Source: Sandaracinaceae bacterium (GTDB taxonomy: Bacteria > Myxococcota_A > Polyangia > Polyangiales > Houyiibacteriaceae). Taken from it: a stretch of DNA of 5,094 bases. The stretch lies in NCBI GenBank assembly GCA_012514415.1, contig JAAZAH010000005.1, positions 1 to 5,094 of the forward strand, written 5' to 3'. Positions within the stretch are counted from its first letter, which is position 1. The number at the start of each line of letters is the position of its first letter. This document shows, piece after piece, positions 1 through 5,094 of the stretch. The notes beneath the pieces are model-generated. The model made no database searches, was not told the origin of the DNA, and was given only the letters and a program-made list of their open reading frames with translations. A program made the position numbers and the translations under genes.

Positions 1-360
1 CACATGACGGAAATCGCCAAGGATTGTCCCGAGTCTATCGCCGAGATCGTTGCGTTCGATGTTGCGCACGAGCAGTCGGTAGCTCACCTCTTGCGCCTCG
101 ACGCAGACGATCGCCGCCCCTTGGTTGATTGCTGCGACCATCAACGGCACCGAACCGATCCCCGAGCCGAGATCGAGAATCCTTTTTGCATCGGGCCGGG
201 TTTCGAGTGCGATGGCGGCGACGAGGAGATCGTCCAGCGAAAATCGATGCCCACGTCGCCGCTGATAGACGCGGAATTTCCCCGTGAGCGCATCGTCCGT
301 GAGCTCGTCTTGGATAAGCTCCCCTTTTTTGCGCTCGCTTTCCTTCTCGATCCGGCTCAC
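1..360 (-). CDS. TrmN6/YfiC-like SAM-dependent methyltransferase (partial, C-terminus beyond window)
   Basis: The N-terminal 120 residues are present and the gene continues past base 1. The sequence shows a Rossmann-type methyltransferase. A segment at residues 33-50 (Q33, R36, G37, R39-F40-S41-L42-D43) matches the 'Q..GYRFSLDSLLLA' region of the tRNA1(Val) adenine-37 N6-methyltransferase (YfiC/TrmN6) family. It is followed by SAM-binding motif I, DLGSGIGS at 63-70, and an acidic strand end, VCVEAQ at 85-90. The catalytic NPPY motif would lie outside the window, so N6-adenine or N5-glutamine specificity cannot be confirmed. The start is GTG at 360; its GTGA overlaps the TGA stop of the upstream SDR by 4 nt. 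GAGG (bases 365-368) lies 4 nt upstream inside the SDR end, which suggests translational coupling. By family it would modify tRNA or another nucleic acid in the cytoplasm. The methyltransferase call is firm; the exact substrate is inferred. Confidence 0.82.
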   Translation of the reverse strand, partial: MSRIEKESERKKGELIQDELTDDALTGKFRVYQRRRGHRFSLDDLLVAAIALETRPDAKRILDLGSGIGSVPLMVAAINQGAAIVCVEAQEVSYRLLVRNIERNDLGDRLGTILGDFRHV

Positions 361-1271
361 TCGGCCTCGACGAACGCGCGGATCGTCTCGCTCTCATCGT
401 AGCTATGCTGAAAGCCCGTGGCTCTCTTGAACGCGGAGGCGTCGACGACGATTGGATATTTGAGGTGATCGATCGCGCCCTTCGGGAGGAAGGGCATCCC
501 AAACCGCCCGAGCGTGATGTGCATCATCGCGTCCGGAACGGGCATCGGCTGCCGCCCTGCCTCGCGGATGATCGCGGAAAGCGGCATCGGCGCGGGCCCG
601 GCGACGTTGTACACGCCTCGGATCTTCGCGTCCACCGCCGCGGCGATCGCGTTTGCGACATCGAATTCATGCATGAACTGAAAGAGCGGATCGAAGCCGA
701 GCACCGTTGGAACGCGCGGCCCACGAAGATAGTTTGCAAGCGTTCCGTGCCGTCCGGGCCCAAGCGTATACACGATGCGGAGCACGGCGGTGTCGATCTG
801 CGGAAAGCGCCAGAGCGCCGAGCCCGCATAGAGATCGGCCGCGACGAGATCGGCAAGCTCGGGAAAGGAGTGGATGCCAAGCGGCGGCTCGTCCTCGCTA
901 TGGTAGAGGGGCGAATCGGGAGCTGCCCCGTAATAGGTATGTCTCCCGACAAAGATGAGCTGCTTGACGCCGTATCGATGACAATGGTCGACGATCGCGC
1001 GCGTGCCCTGGAGATTGATGCGGTAGCGATCCTCACTCTGCTGCGAAATATGAGTCACGGTCGCCATATGAACGACGACCTCGGGCTCGAACGCGCGGAA
1101 AACATCCTCGGCGGCCCGCTTTCGGATGTCGGTTTGATGGACTTCGACGCCAGGAGGAGCTTCGGCCCACGGCCGGCGATCGATGCCGATGACCTCATCC
1201 CCCCGCGATGCAAATTTCGACGCGGCTCGCTGGCCGAGCTTGCCTGAGATGCCAGTGATTAGAATTTTCAT
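357..1271 (-). CDS. NAD(P)-dependent epimerase/dehydratase-like extended SDR with degenerate active site
   Basis: 304 residues, a usual length for extended SDRs of the epimerase/dehydratase group. The cofactor loop TGISGKLG (6-13) fits TGxxGxxG, D31 ends the second strand as in NAD-preferring enzymes, and D48 fits the conserved Asp after the third strand. H68-M69-A70 replaces the usual HxAA, and N86 is the conserved helix Asn. The segment before the active site, R110-HTYYG (111-115), corresponds to the usual Ser/Thr-x-x-x-YG. Where YxxxK is expected the protein has F136 and A140 (context SFPELADLV), so Tyr and Lys are both absent. That makes classical epimerase chemistry doubtful; it may be an atypical SDR or a cofactor-binding protein. 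It starts 21 nt after the acyltransferase stop and overlaps the methyltransferase start. SD is weak: AGGGAG is 15 nt upstream and AAGAGA is closer. ATG 1271 is chosen because the Rossmann strand begins at residue 2. Confidence 0.88.
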   Translation of the reverse strand: MKILITGISGKLGQRAASKFASRGDEVIGIDRRPWAEAPPGVEVHQTDIRKRAAEDVFRAFEPEVVVHMATVTHISQQSEDRYRINLQGTRAIVDHCHRYGVKQLIFVGRHTYYGAAPDSPLYHSEDEPPLGIHSFPELADLVAADLYAGSALWRFPQIDTAVLRIVYTLGPGRHGTLANYLRGPRVPTVLGFDPLFQFMHEFDVANAIAAAVDAKIRGVYNVAGPAPMPLSAIIREAGRQPMPVPDAMMHITLGRFGMPFLPKGAIDHLKYPIVVDASAFKRATGFQHSYDESETIRAFVEAE

Positions 1272-1292
1272 CGGTCTCTTGGTTCGCTCCCT

Positions 1293-2171
1293 TCAGCTTT
1301 CGCCTTCCTCATCCTGTTTTGCCTCGCGGATCGCACGACCCTCTCGAATAAGCTCTCGGATGGCGGATTTGACCTCTTCCACCATGGGTTCGAGCTCATC
1401 TTCGCTTTCACGTCCCGTCCCTTCGAATCGTATGGGCTCACCAAAGCCGAGCTGGAAGATGGTCGGTTTGGGAATGGGGAGAAGATAGCGCGTGATGGGG
1501 AGGTAAGGTACGCCGAGTAGGCGTCCAAGCTGATAGAGGTTTGCGACGGTGGGGAGCGCCTCGCCCGCGCCGACAAATCCAAAGGGCACAATCGGCGTTT
1601 TCGTCTCGAGTGCAAGGCGCATGAACCCGCTGCCGAATCGGACGAGCTCATCGGCTTCGTGGGCGAGTTTCGCCGTTCCGCGCGCGCCTTCCGGGAAGAC
1701 GAGAAGCATGCGCTCATCTTCGAGAAGGCGGCTTGCGTGCTCAGGAAGGCCGGGAAATTGTCCCATCCGCGTAGAGAGTGCGCCAAAGGTCGGAATTTTC
1801 ACCAAGAACTTATCGACCATGCTCTGTGCGAGACGCGGCGGTTCGAGCTCAAAAAAGCAGGTCGCGAGGACCATGAGCCCGTCGATCGCGATTCCACCGC
1901 TATGGTTGCCGACCAGCATGACGCGGCCGCGGGCGGGGATATTTTCGAGCCCCCGCGACTCGACCCAAAAGTAGTATTTATAAAGAATTTCGATGATAGA
2001 AAAGCCGAAGGCGAGCTCTTCTTTTCCGGCGCCATAAGGATCGATGCCATGCTCACCAAAGGGGAGCTCGAGGCGCTCGACGCGGGCCCTCACCTTCTCA
2101 TTTATGAGCGGGCGGTATGCGATCATAGTGAGAGAATTGCATACCTTCTCGCCGACGTCATGCCCCATCAT
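1293..2171 (-). CDS. Lysophospholipid/glycerol acyltransferase family protein (PlsC/MGAT-like)
   Basis: 292 residues from ATG 2171. Acyltransferase block I is GNHSGG (88-93) with D97, an HX6D spacing rather than the HX4D of classical PlsC; this resembles the monoacylglycerol-acyltransferase-like subgroup. Block III is FPEGARG (159-165) and block IV is VPFGFVGAGEA (195-205). By family it would transfer an acyl chain from acyl-CoA or acyl-ACP to a glycerolipid at the inner membrane face. I see no confident transmembrane segment. The frame stays open up to a TTG at 2264, but that start would overlap the divergent gene at 2231. ATG 2171 has GAGGA 6 nt upstream (9 nt for the adjacent ATG 2168). 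ATG 2177 sits directly against the SD and is less likely. It is the first gene of the left operon, 21 nt before the SDR. Pairing with an SDR suggests a lipid or envelope role; the substrate is unknown. Confidence 0.87.
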   Translation of the reverse strand: MMGHDVGEKVCNSLTMIAYRPLINEKVRARVERLELPFGEHGIDPYGAGKEELAFGFSIIEILYKYYFWVESRGLENIPARGRVMLVGNHSGGIAIDGLMVLATCFFELEPPRLAQSMVDKFLVKIPTFGALSTRMGQFPGLPEHASRLLEDERMLLVFPEGARGTAKLAHEADELVRFGSGFMRLALETKTPIVPFGFVGAGEALPTVANLYQLGRLLGVPYLPITRYLLPIPKPTIFQLGFGEPIRFEGTGRESEDELEPMVEEVKSAIRELIREGRAIREAKQDEEGES

Positions 2172-2177
2172 GCCCAT

Positions 2178-2193
2178 TCCTCGAATGCCGAGG
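2178..2193 (-). promoter_or_regulatory. Shine-Dalgarno of the acyltransferase gene in a small hairpin
   Basis: GAGGA (bases 2178-2182, minus strand) lies 6 nt before ATG 2171 and decides the start of the acyltransferase gene. Four of its five bases are also in one arm of a perfect 5-bp inverted repeat, CCTCG/CGAGG (2179-2183 with 2189-2193, 5-nt loop), so the ribosome site could be partly masked in mRNA. The SD assignment is good; a regulatory role for the hairpin is speculative because the stem is short. Confidence 0.5.
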
Positions 2194-2230
2194 CGTAGCA
2201 ATTTGTGGAAGGCGTGCTTAACCTCAGAAG

Positions 2231-2572
2231 GTGAAGCCGAAGAGAGACCCGAAACAAGCAGCAAACGATCTCGTCTTCATCCACAGCGGCGCACCGGATG
2301 GGTCGTCGCTCAATGTGATCCGAAAGCGGGGCGACGAGATCTCGCTAGGTCAAATCCAACGCGCCGAAGAGGGAAAGCCCATCCACGGCGAGCTCCTGCA
2401 GCTGAAGCCTTACGATGAGAGCGGGCGCCTCTACGAGGTGGAGACCCTTTATGAGGCCCCGGCGACTGCGGGCGGCGGACCGGCTCAGGTCACGACGCCC
2501 GAATTCCGGGAAAATTTCCGCGCAATCTTTGGGGCGAAACGAAAGAAAGAGGAGCCTGCGCTTCTCAACTGA
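2231..2572 (+). CDS. Small conserved-type hypothetical protein, myxobacterial-like
   Basis: 113 residues, function not recognised. The protein is soluble and charged, with no signal peptide or membrane segment. A basic N-terminus (KPKRDPK, 2-8) leads into DLVFIHSG (13-20). A beta-rich middle follows (IRKRGDEISLGQI, then GELLQLKPY). A Gly/Pro-rich linker (76-84) precedes a C-terminal segment PAQVTTPEFRENF (84-96) and a basic tail ending LLN. From memory this layout, including the 'PAQV...FRENF...LN' end, resembles small hypotheticals of myxobacteria; that cannot be checked here. The start is GTG 2231: an in-frame TAA at 2219-2221 leaves no upstream start, and no ATG lies nearby downstream. The only SD-like string, AGAAGGTGA, overlaps the GTG itself, so initiation may be weak. 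It diverges from the acyltransferase gene (59 nt between starts) and converges on the regulator gene. Confidence 0.75.
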   Translation: MKPKRDPKQAANDLVFIHSGAPDGSSLNVIRKRGDEISLGQIQRAEEGKPIHGELLQLKPYDESGRLYEVETLYEAPATAGGGPAQVTTPEFRENFRAIFGAKRKKEEPALLN

Positions 2573-2574
2573 GC

Positions 2575-2595
2575 GGGGCCCGTGCGCTGGGCCTC
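2575..2595. terminator. Compact GC hairpin between convergent genes, possible bidirectional terminator
   Basis: Between the stops of the small plus-strand gene (2572) and the minus-strand regulator gene (2594), GGCCC (2577-2581) pairs with GGGCC (2589-2593). One G-T and one G-C pair extend it to about 7 bp around a 7-nt loop. Neither side has a T tract, so it does not fit a classical intrinsic terminator. The location between convergent genes is the main support. Confidence 0.35.
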
Positions 2596-3952
2596 ACCTT
2601 CGGATGCCGAGCGCGCGCATTTTTTTGTAGAGATGGCTGCGCTCGAGGCCGAGATCGGCCGCAGCGTGCGTGATGTTGCCTTGGTGATGCTCGATGGCGC
2701 GGTGGATGAGTTCGCGCTCGACCTCCTCGATGAGCTCGCGTAGCGGGACGCCGGGGCGATAGATCGCCGCGCCCCCCGAGCCCCCGCCAAGCTGACCGAA
2801 GGACTCGAGTTCCCGCTCGCCGATCGTGGCCGAGGGCGTGAGGATGACGAGCCTTTCAATGAGGTTTCGGAGCTCGCGCACGTTGCCGGGAAAATCGTAC
2901 TCGCCGAGCCTTTCGAGCGCCTTCGGGGTGAAGCTCTTGAGCGGGCGATCGTTGTTGAGGCAAGCCTCCTTTAGAAAATGCTCGGCAAGGAGCGGGACGT
3001 CCTCGCGGCGCTCGCGAAGAGGCGGGACGCGGATCGGAAGGACGTTCAGCCGGTCGAAAAGATCCGCTCGAAACTCGTTGTCGCGGATGGCTTCGCCGAG
3101 GTCGCGATTGGTGGCCGAGACGACGCGCACGTCGATCGGAATGACGGATGAGCCGCCGACGCGCTCGATCTCGCCCTCTTGGAGTACGCGGAGGAGTTTG
3201 GCCTGCATCGGGAGGGGCATATCGCCGATCTCATCGAGAAAGAGAGTCCCCCGATGGGCGCGCTCGAATTTGCCGAGCCGCTGTTTGGTGGCGCCGGTAA
3301 AGGCACCGGCTTCGTGCCCAAAGAGCTCGCTCTCGATGAGCTCCGAAGGGACAGCGGCGCAGTTGAGCTTTTCGAGGTTCCTTTCGGCCCGGGGGCTTGA
3401 GCGGTGAATGGCGCGGGCGACGAGCTCTTTTCCGGTTCCGCGCTCCCCCACGATGAGGACCGCCGCCTTTGCGCCCGCGGCGAGCTCGATCTTCGCGCGC
3501 AGTTCACGCATCGCGGCGGACTCGCCAAGGAGCTCATCCATGGCGAAGGCGCGGCGACGGAGCTCTTCGTTTTCGGCCTCGAGGCGCTTGAAATCGAGGC
3601 ATCGCTCGAGGCTGAGTAGGAGCCGCTCGGTGCCGATCGGTTTTTCGAGGAAGTCATGGGCCCCGAGGCGTGTGGCCTCGACGGCCGTTTCGATCGAGCC
3701 ATGACCGCTCATCACGAGGACGGGCATCTCCTTCCCCTCTTCGCGGATGGCTTTGAGCAGCTCAAGGCCCGATAGCCCCGGCATCATCACATCGACGATT
3801 GCGGCATCGTAGCTACGTACCGCGAGCTTCTCGAGCGCGAGCTTTGCATTGCCCGCGACGTCGACCTCGAAATCCTCGACGCGAAGCGCGCGGGAGAGGC
3901 TCGTCAGGATATTCTTTTCATCATCGACGACGAGGATCCGCGCGCGCGCCAT
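2594..3952 (-). CDS. Sigma-54-dependent NtrC-family response regulator
   Basis: 452 residues, the usual full length. The receiver domain (about 1-120) has the acidic pair D10-D11, phospho-acceptor D54, S82 and K104, all intact. A linker with coiled-coil character (EAENEELRRR, 125-134) follows. The AAA+ domain (about 140-370) has Walker A GERGTGKE (169-176), the sigma-54 contact loop GAFTGA (216-221) and Walker B TLFLDE (236-241). An arginine-finger-type FRADLFDRL segment and PPLRER follow. The C-terminus holds a Fis-type helix-turn-helix (HAAADLGLERSHLYKKMRALGI). By family, phosphorylation of D54 drives oligomer assembly on an enhancer and ATP-dependent opening of sigma-54 promoters. The target genes are unknown, and I found no convincing -24/-12 site in the intergenic regions. 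It starts 3 nt after the TerB-like gene stop, without a good close SD, so coupled translation is likely. No histidine kinase is encoded in the window. Confidence 0.96.
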   Translation of the reverse strand: MARARILVVDDEKNILTSLSRALRVEDFEVDVAGNAKLALEKLAVRSYDAAIVDVMMPGLSGLELLKAIREEGKEMPVLVMSGHGSIETAVEATRLGAHDFLEKPIGTERLLLSLERCLDFKRLEAENEELRRRAFAMDELLGESAAMRELRAKIELAAGAKAAVLIVGERGTGKELVARAIHRSSPRAERNLEKLNCAAVPSELIESELFGHEAGAFTGATKQRLGKFERAHRGTLFLDEIGDMPLPMQAKLLRVLQEGEIERVGGSSVIPIDVRVVSATNRDLGEAIRDNEFRADLFDRLNVLPIRVPPLRERREDVPLLAEHFLKEACLNNDRPLKSFTPKALERLGEYDFPGNVRELRNLIERLVILTPSATIGERELESFGQLGGGSGGAAIYRPGVPLRELIEEVERELIHRAIEHHQGNITHAAADLGLERSHLYKKMRALGIRR

Positions 3953-3955
3953 GAT

Positions 3956-4360
3956 TTAGAGTTTGAACGCCTCTTGGAGCTTGTCCAGTAAGCGCGATTC
4001 GGCGGCGGATGAGTCCCCATCGGCGGCGGCGAGATCGGCGCAGGCATCCAGTACGCGCTGCCTCATCTCATTTGTGCCGAGCCGCTCGGAGGCCCGCGAA
4101 AGATAGGTCTCGGCGAACGAGGGATCCTCGAGCGCGCGCCGTGCGCGCGCCGTGGCGCCTTGGAGGTAGAGATCCATGGCAAAGGGTGAGGTCCAGCCGA
4201 GGCGGCGAAGCTCAGCGTCAATCGTCTCAGTCTCGGCGCTCGCGATATGACCATCGGCATACATCACCCAGACGAGAAGATCCGCGGCTGCTTCTACCTG
4301 ATCCTTCGAGACGCCTTCGCGTTCCTTTTTCTGAATCCACGAGATGAGCTTCTCCAGCAT
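3956..4360 (-). CDS. TerB-like protein (tellurite resistance TerB/DUF533-type helical domain)
   Basis: 134 residues, a normal length for a stand-alone TerB-type domain. Two acidic motifs repeat with identical spacing, DGxxxxxE at 36-43 (ADGHIASAE) and again at 114-121 (ADGDSSAAE). This internal symmetry is characteristic of the TerB superfamily, whose members can bind divalent metal. The rest is predicted to be helical, with no signal peptide or membrane helix, so it is probably cytoplasmic. No terC, terD or terE-like gene is nearby, so tellurite resistance should not be assumed. It is first in a two-gene unit with the sigma-54 regulator (3-nt gap), which suggests a signalling or accessory role. 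ATG 4360 is the only reasonable start (in-frame TAG at 4394-4396), yet the 20 nt upstream are pyrimidine-rich with no SD. A weak TATGCT at about 13-18 nt upstream could mean a leaderless or very short-leader transcript. Confidence 0.78.
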   Translation of the reverse strand: MLEKLISWIQKKEREGVSKDQVEAAADLLVWVMYADGHIASAETETIDAELRRLGWTSPFAMDLYLQGATARARRALEDPSFAETYLSRASERLGTNEMRQRVLDACADLAAADGDSSAAESRLLDKLQEAFKL

Positions 4361-4384
4361 GAAAAGCAGAAAAGCATAAGGTGA

Positions 4385-4426
4385 GCGCTTCGGCTAGGGG
4401 GATCGCGCGATTTGAACGCGAAGCGC
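4385..4426. repeat. Nested inverted repeat upstream of the TerB-like gene (possible operator)
   Basis: Outer arms GCGCTTCG (4385-4392) and CGAAGCGC (4419-4426) are perfect 8-bp inverted repeats with a 26-nt spacer. Inside the spacer is a perfect 10-bp palindrome, ATCGCGCGAT (4402-4411), whose centre is within 1 bp of the outer centre. The element lies 25-66 nt upstream of the TerB-like start, in the divergent intergenic region. It could be a protein-binding operator or an RNA hairpin. Nothing in the sequence identifies the binding protein. Confidence 0.5.
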
Positions 4427-4485
4427 ATCCGGGGTGCGTCGTCGGAGCTCAAATTGGTGAACAAAATGCCTTGGAGCGTCCCAAG

Positions 4486-4545
4486 ATGAAGCGTCGCCCT
4501 CGCCCGCTTGGGGATTTTCGCTCCATCCATCTGCCCTCAGCATGA
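4486..4545 (+). other. Possible 19-codon leader ORF upstream of the membrane protein gene
   Basis: ATG 4486 to TGA 4543-4545 encodes an Arg/Pro-rich 19-residue peptide (MKRRPRPLGDFRSIHLPSA). GGAG (4473-4476) lies 9 nt upstream, a good SD distance. A short inverted repeat CTTGG/CCAAG (4470-4474 with 4481-4485) overlaps this SD. The stop overlaps the next tiny ORF as ATGA. It could be chance; no homology is recognised. Confidence 0.22.
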
Positions 4546-4577
4546 AAGGGAGGGATTTTTACGGGGGAAGCGAATGA
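4542..4577 (+). other. Possible 11-codon leader ORF overlapping the membrane protein start
   Basis: ATG 4542 to TGA 4575-4577 encodes MKGRDFYGGSE. Its stop overlaps ATG 4574 of the membrane protein as ATGA, and its start overlaps the stop of the preceding tiny ORF as ATGA. It has no SD of its own, so any translation would depend on coupling. It may well be chance. Confidence 0.18.
4563..4570 (+). promoter_or_regulatory. Ribosome binding site of the membrane protein gene
   Basis: The purine run GGGGGAAG ends 3 nt before ATG 4574, with its G5 core ending 6 nt before. This supports ATG 4574 over the later in-frame ATGs at 4595 and 4616. Confidence 0.5.
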
Positions 4578-5094
4578 GGGAAGAATTCGATGCCATGGCG
4601 ACCAACCTCGGGGCGATGCTCCCGCAGCTCTTGGTCACCCTATTGATTTTATTCGTCGGCGGGTTCGCCGCATGGCTCCTTGGGAGATTGACCGAAGGGG
4701 TTCTCACGCGAATGGGGCTCGATGAACGGCTCGCCCGCTCGATGCCGCCGGGCGAACAGCTCGATTACGAAGGCCGGCCCAGGGTGAGCGTCGCGAAGGC
4801 GGGCGGAAGGCTCGTCTTCTTTGGTGGTTTGCTCTTTGTCTTCATCGGCGTCGTCGAGGCGGCTGGGGTTGCGGGGATGGGGGCGCCCGCCCAAGGGCTG
4901 CTAGAGCGCGTCTTCGCCTTCTTGCCTCAGCTCCTTGGTGCGCTTGTTTTGTTGGGAATCGCCTTCATCGTCGCGACGCTCGCGCGCGGGGCGACTCGGC
5001 GCGCGCTGCTATCAAGCCGTTTTGATGAGCGCTTCTCAGAGCAGGTCGATGAGCCCGGCGCCCCCCGACAGAGGCGGCTCAGCGAGACCTTGGC
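4574..5094 (+). CDS. TM-helix-repeat membrane protein, probable mechanosensitive ion channel family (partial, C-terminus beyond window)
   Basis: The first 173 codons are present and the gene runs off the right end. Three hydrophobic segments are visible, at about 17-37 (LPQLLVTLLILFVGGFAAWLLG, starting at L16), 79-97 and 116-137. The pattern 'LP-hydrophobic-G...A-basic' followed by a loop with MGLDERLARS (47-56) recurs at 117-143 (FLPQLLGALVLLGIAF, then TLARGATRRAL). This matches the conserved TM-helix repeat found in bacterial proteins annotated as mechanosensitive ion channels or CmpX-like. A channel pore domain, if present, would lie beyond the window, so function is inferred from the N-terminus only. 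By family it sits in the cytoplasmic membrane and may respond to tension or osmotic change. It is transcribed away from the TerB-like gene across a 213-nt region. The start ATG 4574 is supported by GGGGGAAG just upstream. Confidence 0.72.
   Translation, partial: MREEFDAMATNLGAMLPQLLVTLLILFVGGFAAWLLGRLTEGVLTRMGLDERLARSMPPGEQLDYEGRPRVSVAKAGGRLVFFGGLLFVFIGVVEAAGVAGMGAPAQGLLERVFAFLPQLLGALVLLGIAFIVATLARGATRRALLSSRFDERFSEQVDEPGAPRQRRLSETL

Noticed and set aside
405..1247. Long plus-strand open frame of 280 codons opposite the SDR gene
   Set aside because: It lies wholly antisense to a clear SDR family protein, and its translation is a low-complexity Arg/Asp/His-rich sequence typical of GC-rich shadow frames.
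1659..2198. Plus-strand open frame of 179 codons opposite the acyltransferase gene
   Set aside because: It is antisense to a gene with intact NHSGG and FPEG motifs, and no domain is recognisable in it.
2172..2264. TTG 2264 as the start of the acyltransferase gene (31 extra residues)
   Set aside because: It would overlap the divergent small gene by 34 nt and has no SD, while ATG 2171 has GAGGA at a good distance.
3425..3448. Arg in place of Ser in Walker A of the regulator (GERGTGKE) as a possible defect
   Set aside because: The same variant is found in the functional sigma-54 activator PspF, so it is within normal family variation.
3046..3702. Minus-strand 218-codon frame inside the regulator gene
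   Set aside because: It is Ser/Arg/Pro-rich out-of-frame translation of the sigma-54 regulator.
4294..4530. Minus-strand 78-codon frame overlapping the TerB-like start and the intergenic region
   Set aside because: It overlaps the real TerB-like gene out of frame, and the second half of its translation is Ser/Arg-rich shadow sequence. The first half looks more protein-like, but no family is recognised.
4511..4559. GGGATTTT repeated twice (4511-4518 and 4552-4559)
   Set aside because: Two copies of an 8-mer 41 nt apart, with no further shared flanking sequence, are easily chance.
4361..4573. Sigma-54 (-24/-12) promoter for autoregulation
   Set aside because: No TGGC-N8-TGC-like element with proper spacing was found on either strand of this intergenic region.

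Overview
The window is GC-rich bacterial chromosome. It holds four complete protein genes of recognisable family, one complete small gene of unknown function, and two genes cut by the window ends. I see no rRNA, tRNA, CRISPR array, insertion sequence or phage gene. Third codon positions are mostly G or C. Two features together fit a deltaproteobacterial or Myxococcota-type genome: an intact NtrC-type sigma-54 activator, and a small protein that resembles, from memory, conserved hypotheticals of myxobacteria. This placement is an inference and could be wrong.

Left block (1-2171, minus strand). Transcription runs right to left through a glycerolipid-type acyltransferase, an extended short-chain dehydrogenase/reductase (SDR, epimerase-like) and a TrmN6/YfiC-like methyltransferase cut by the left end. 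Gaps are 21 nt and then a 4-nt GTGA overlap, so this is very likely one operon. The acyltransferase and SDR may share a lipid or cell-envelope role. The SDR lacks the usual Tyr and Lys at the expected catalytic positions.

Centre (2172-2593). A short divergent intergenic stretch leads into a small plus-strand gene (113 aa, unknown function, GTG start). It ends against the convergent regulator gene, with a compact GC hairpin between them.

Right block (2594-4360, minus strand). A TerB-like alpha-helical protein is followed 3 nt later by a full-length response regulator (receiver, sigma-54 AAA+ and Fis-type helix-turn-helix domains). No histidine kinase is encoded in the window, so the regulator is locally orphan and the TerB-like protein is its only operon partner.

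Right end (4361-5094). A 213-nt divergent intergenic region carries a nested inverted repeat close to the TerB-like gene. It also has two tiny reading frames chained by ATGA overlaps into the start of a plus-strand membrane protein, probably of the TM-helix-repeat/mechanosensitive-channel type, which runs off the window. The window is mostly ordinary chromosomal content. The points most worth a second look are the nested repeat, the ATGA chain, the degenerate SDR active site and the TerB/sigma-54-regulator pairing.
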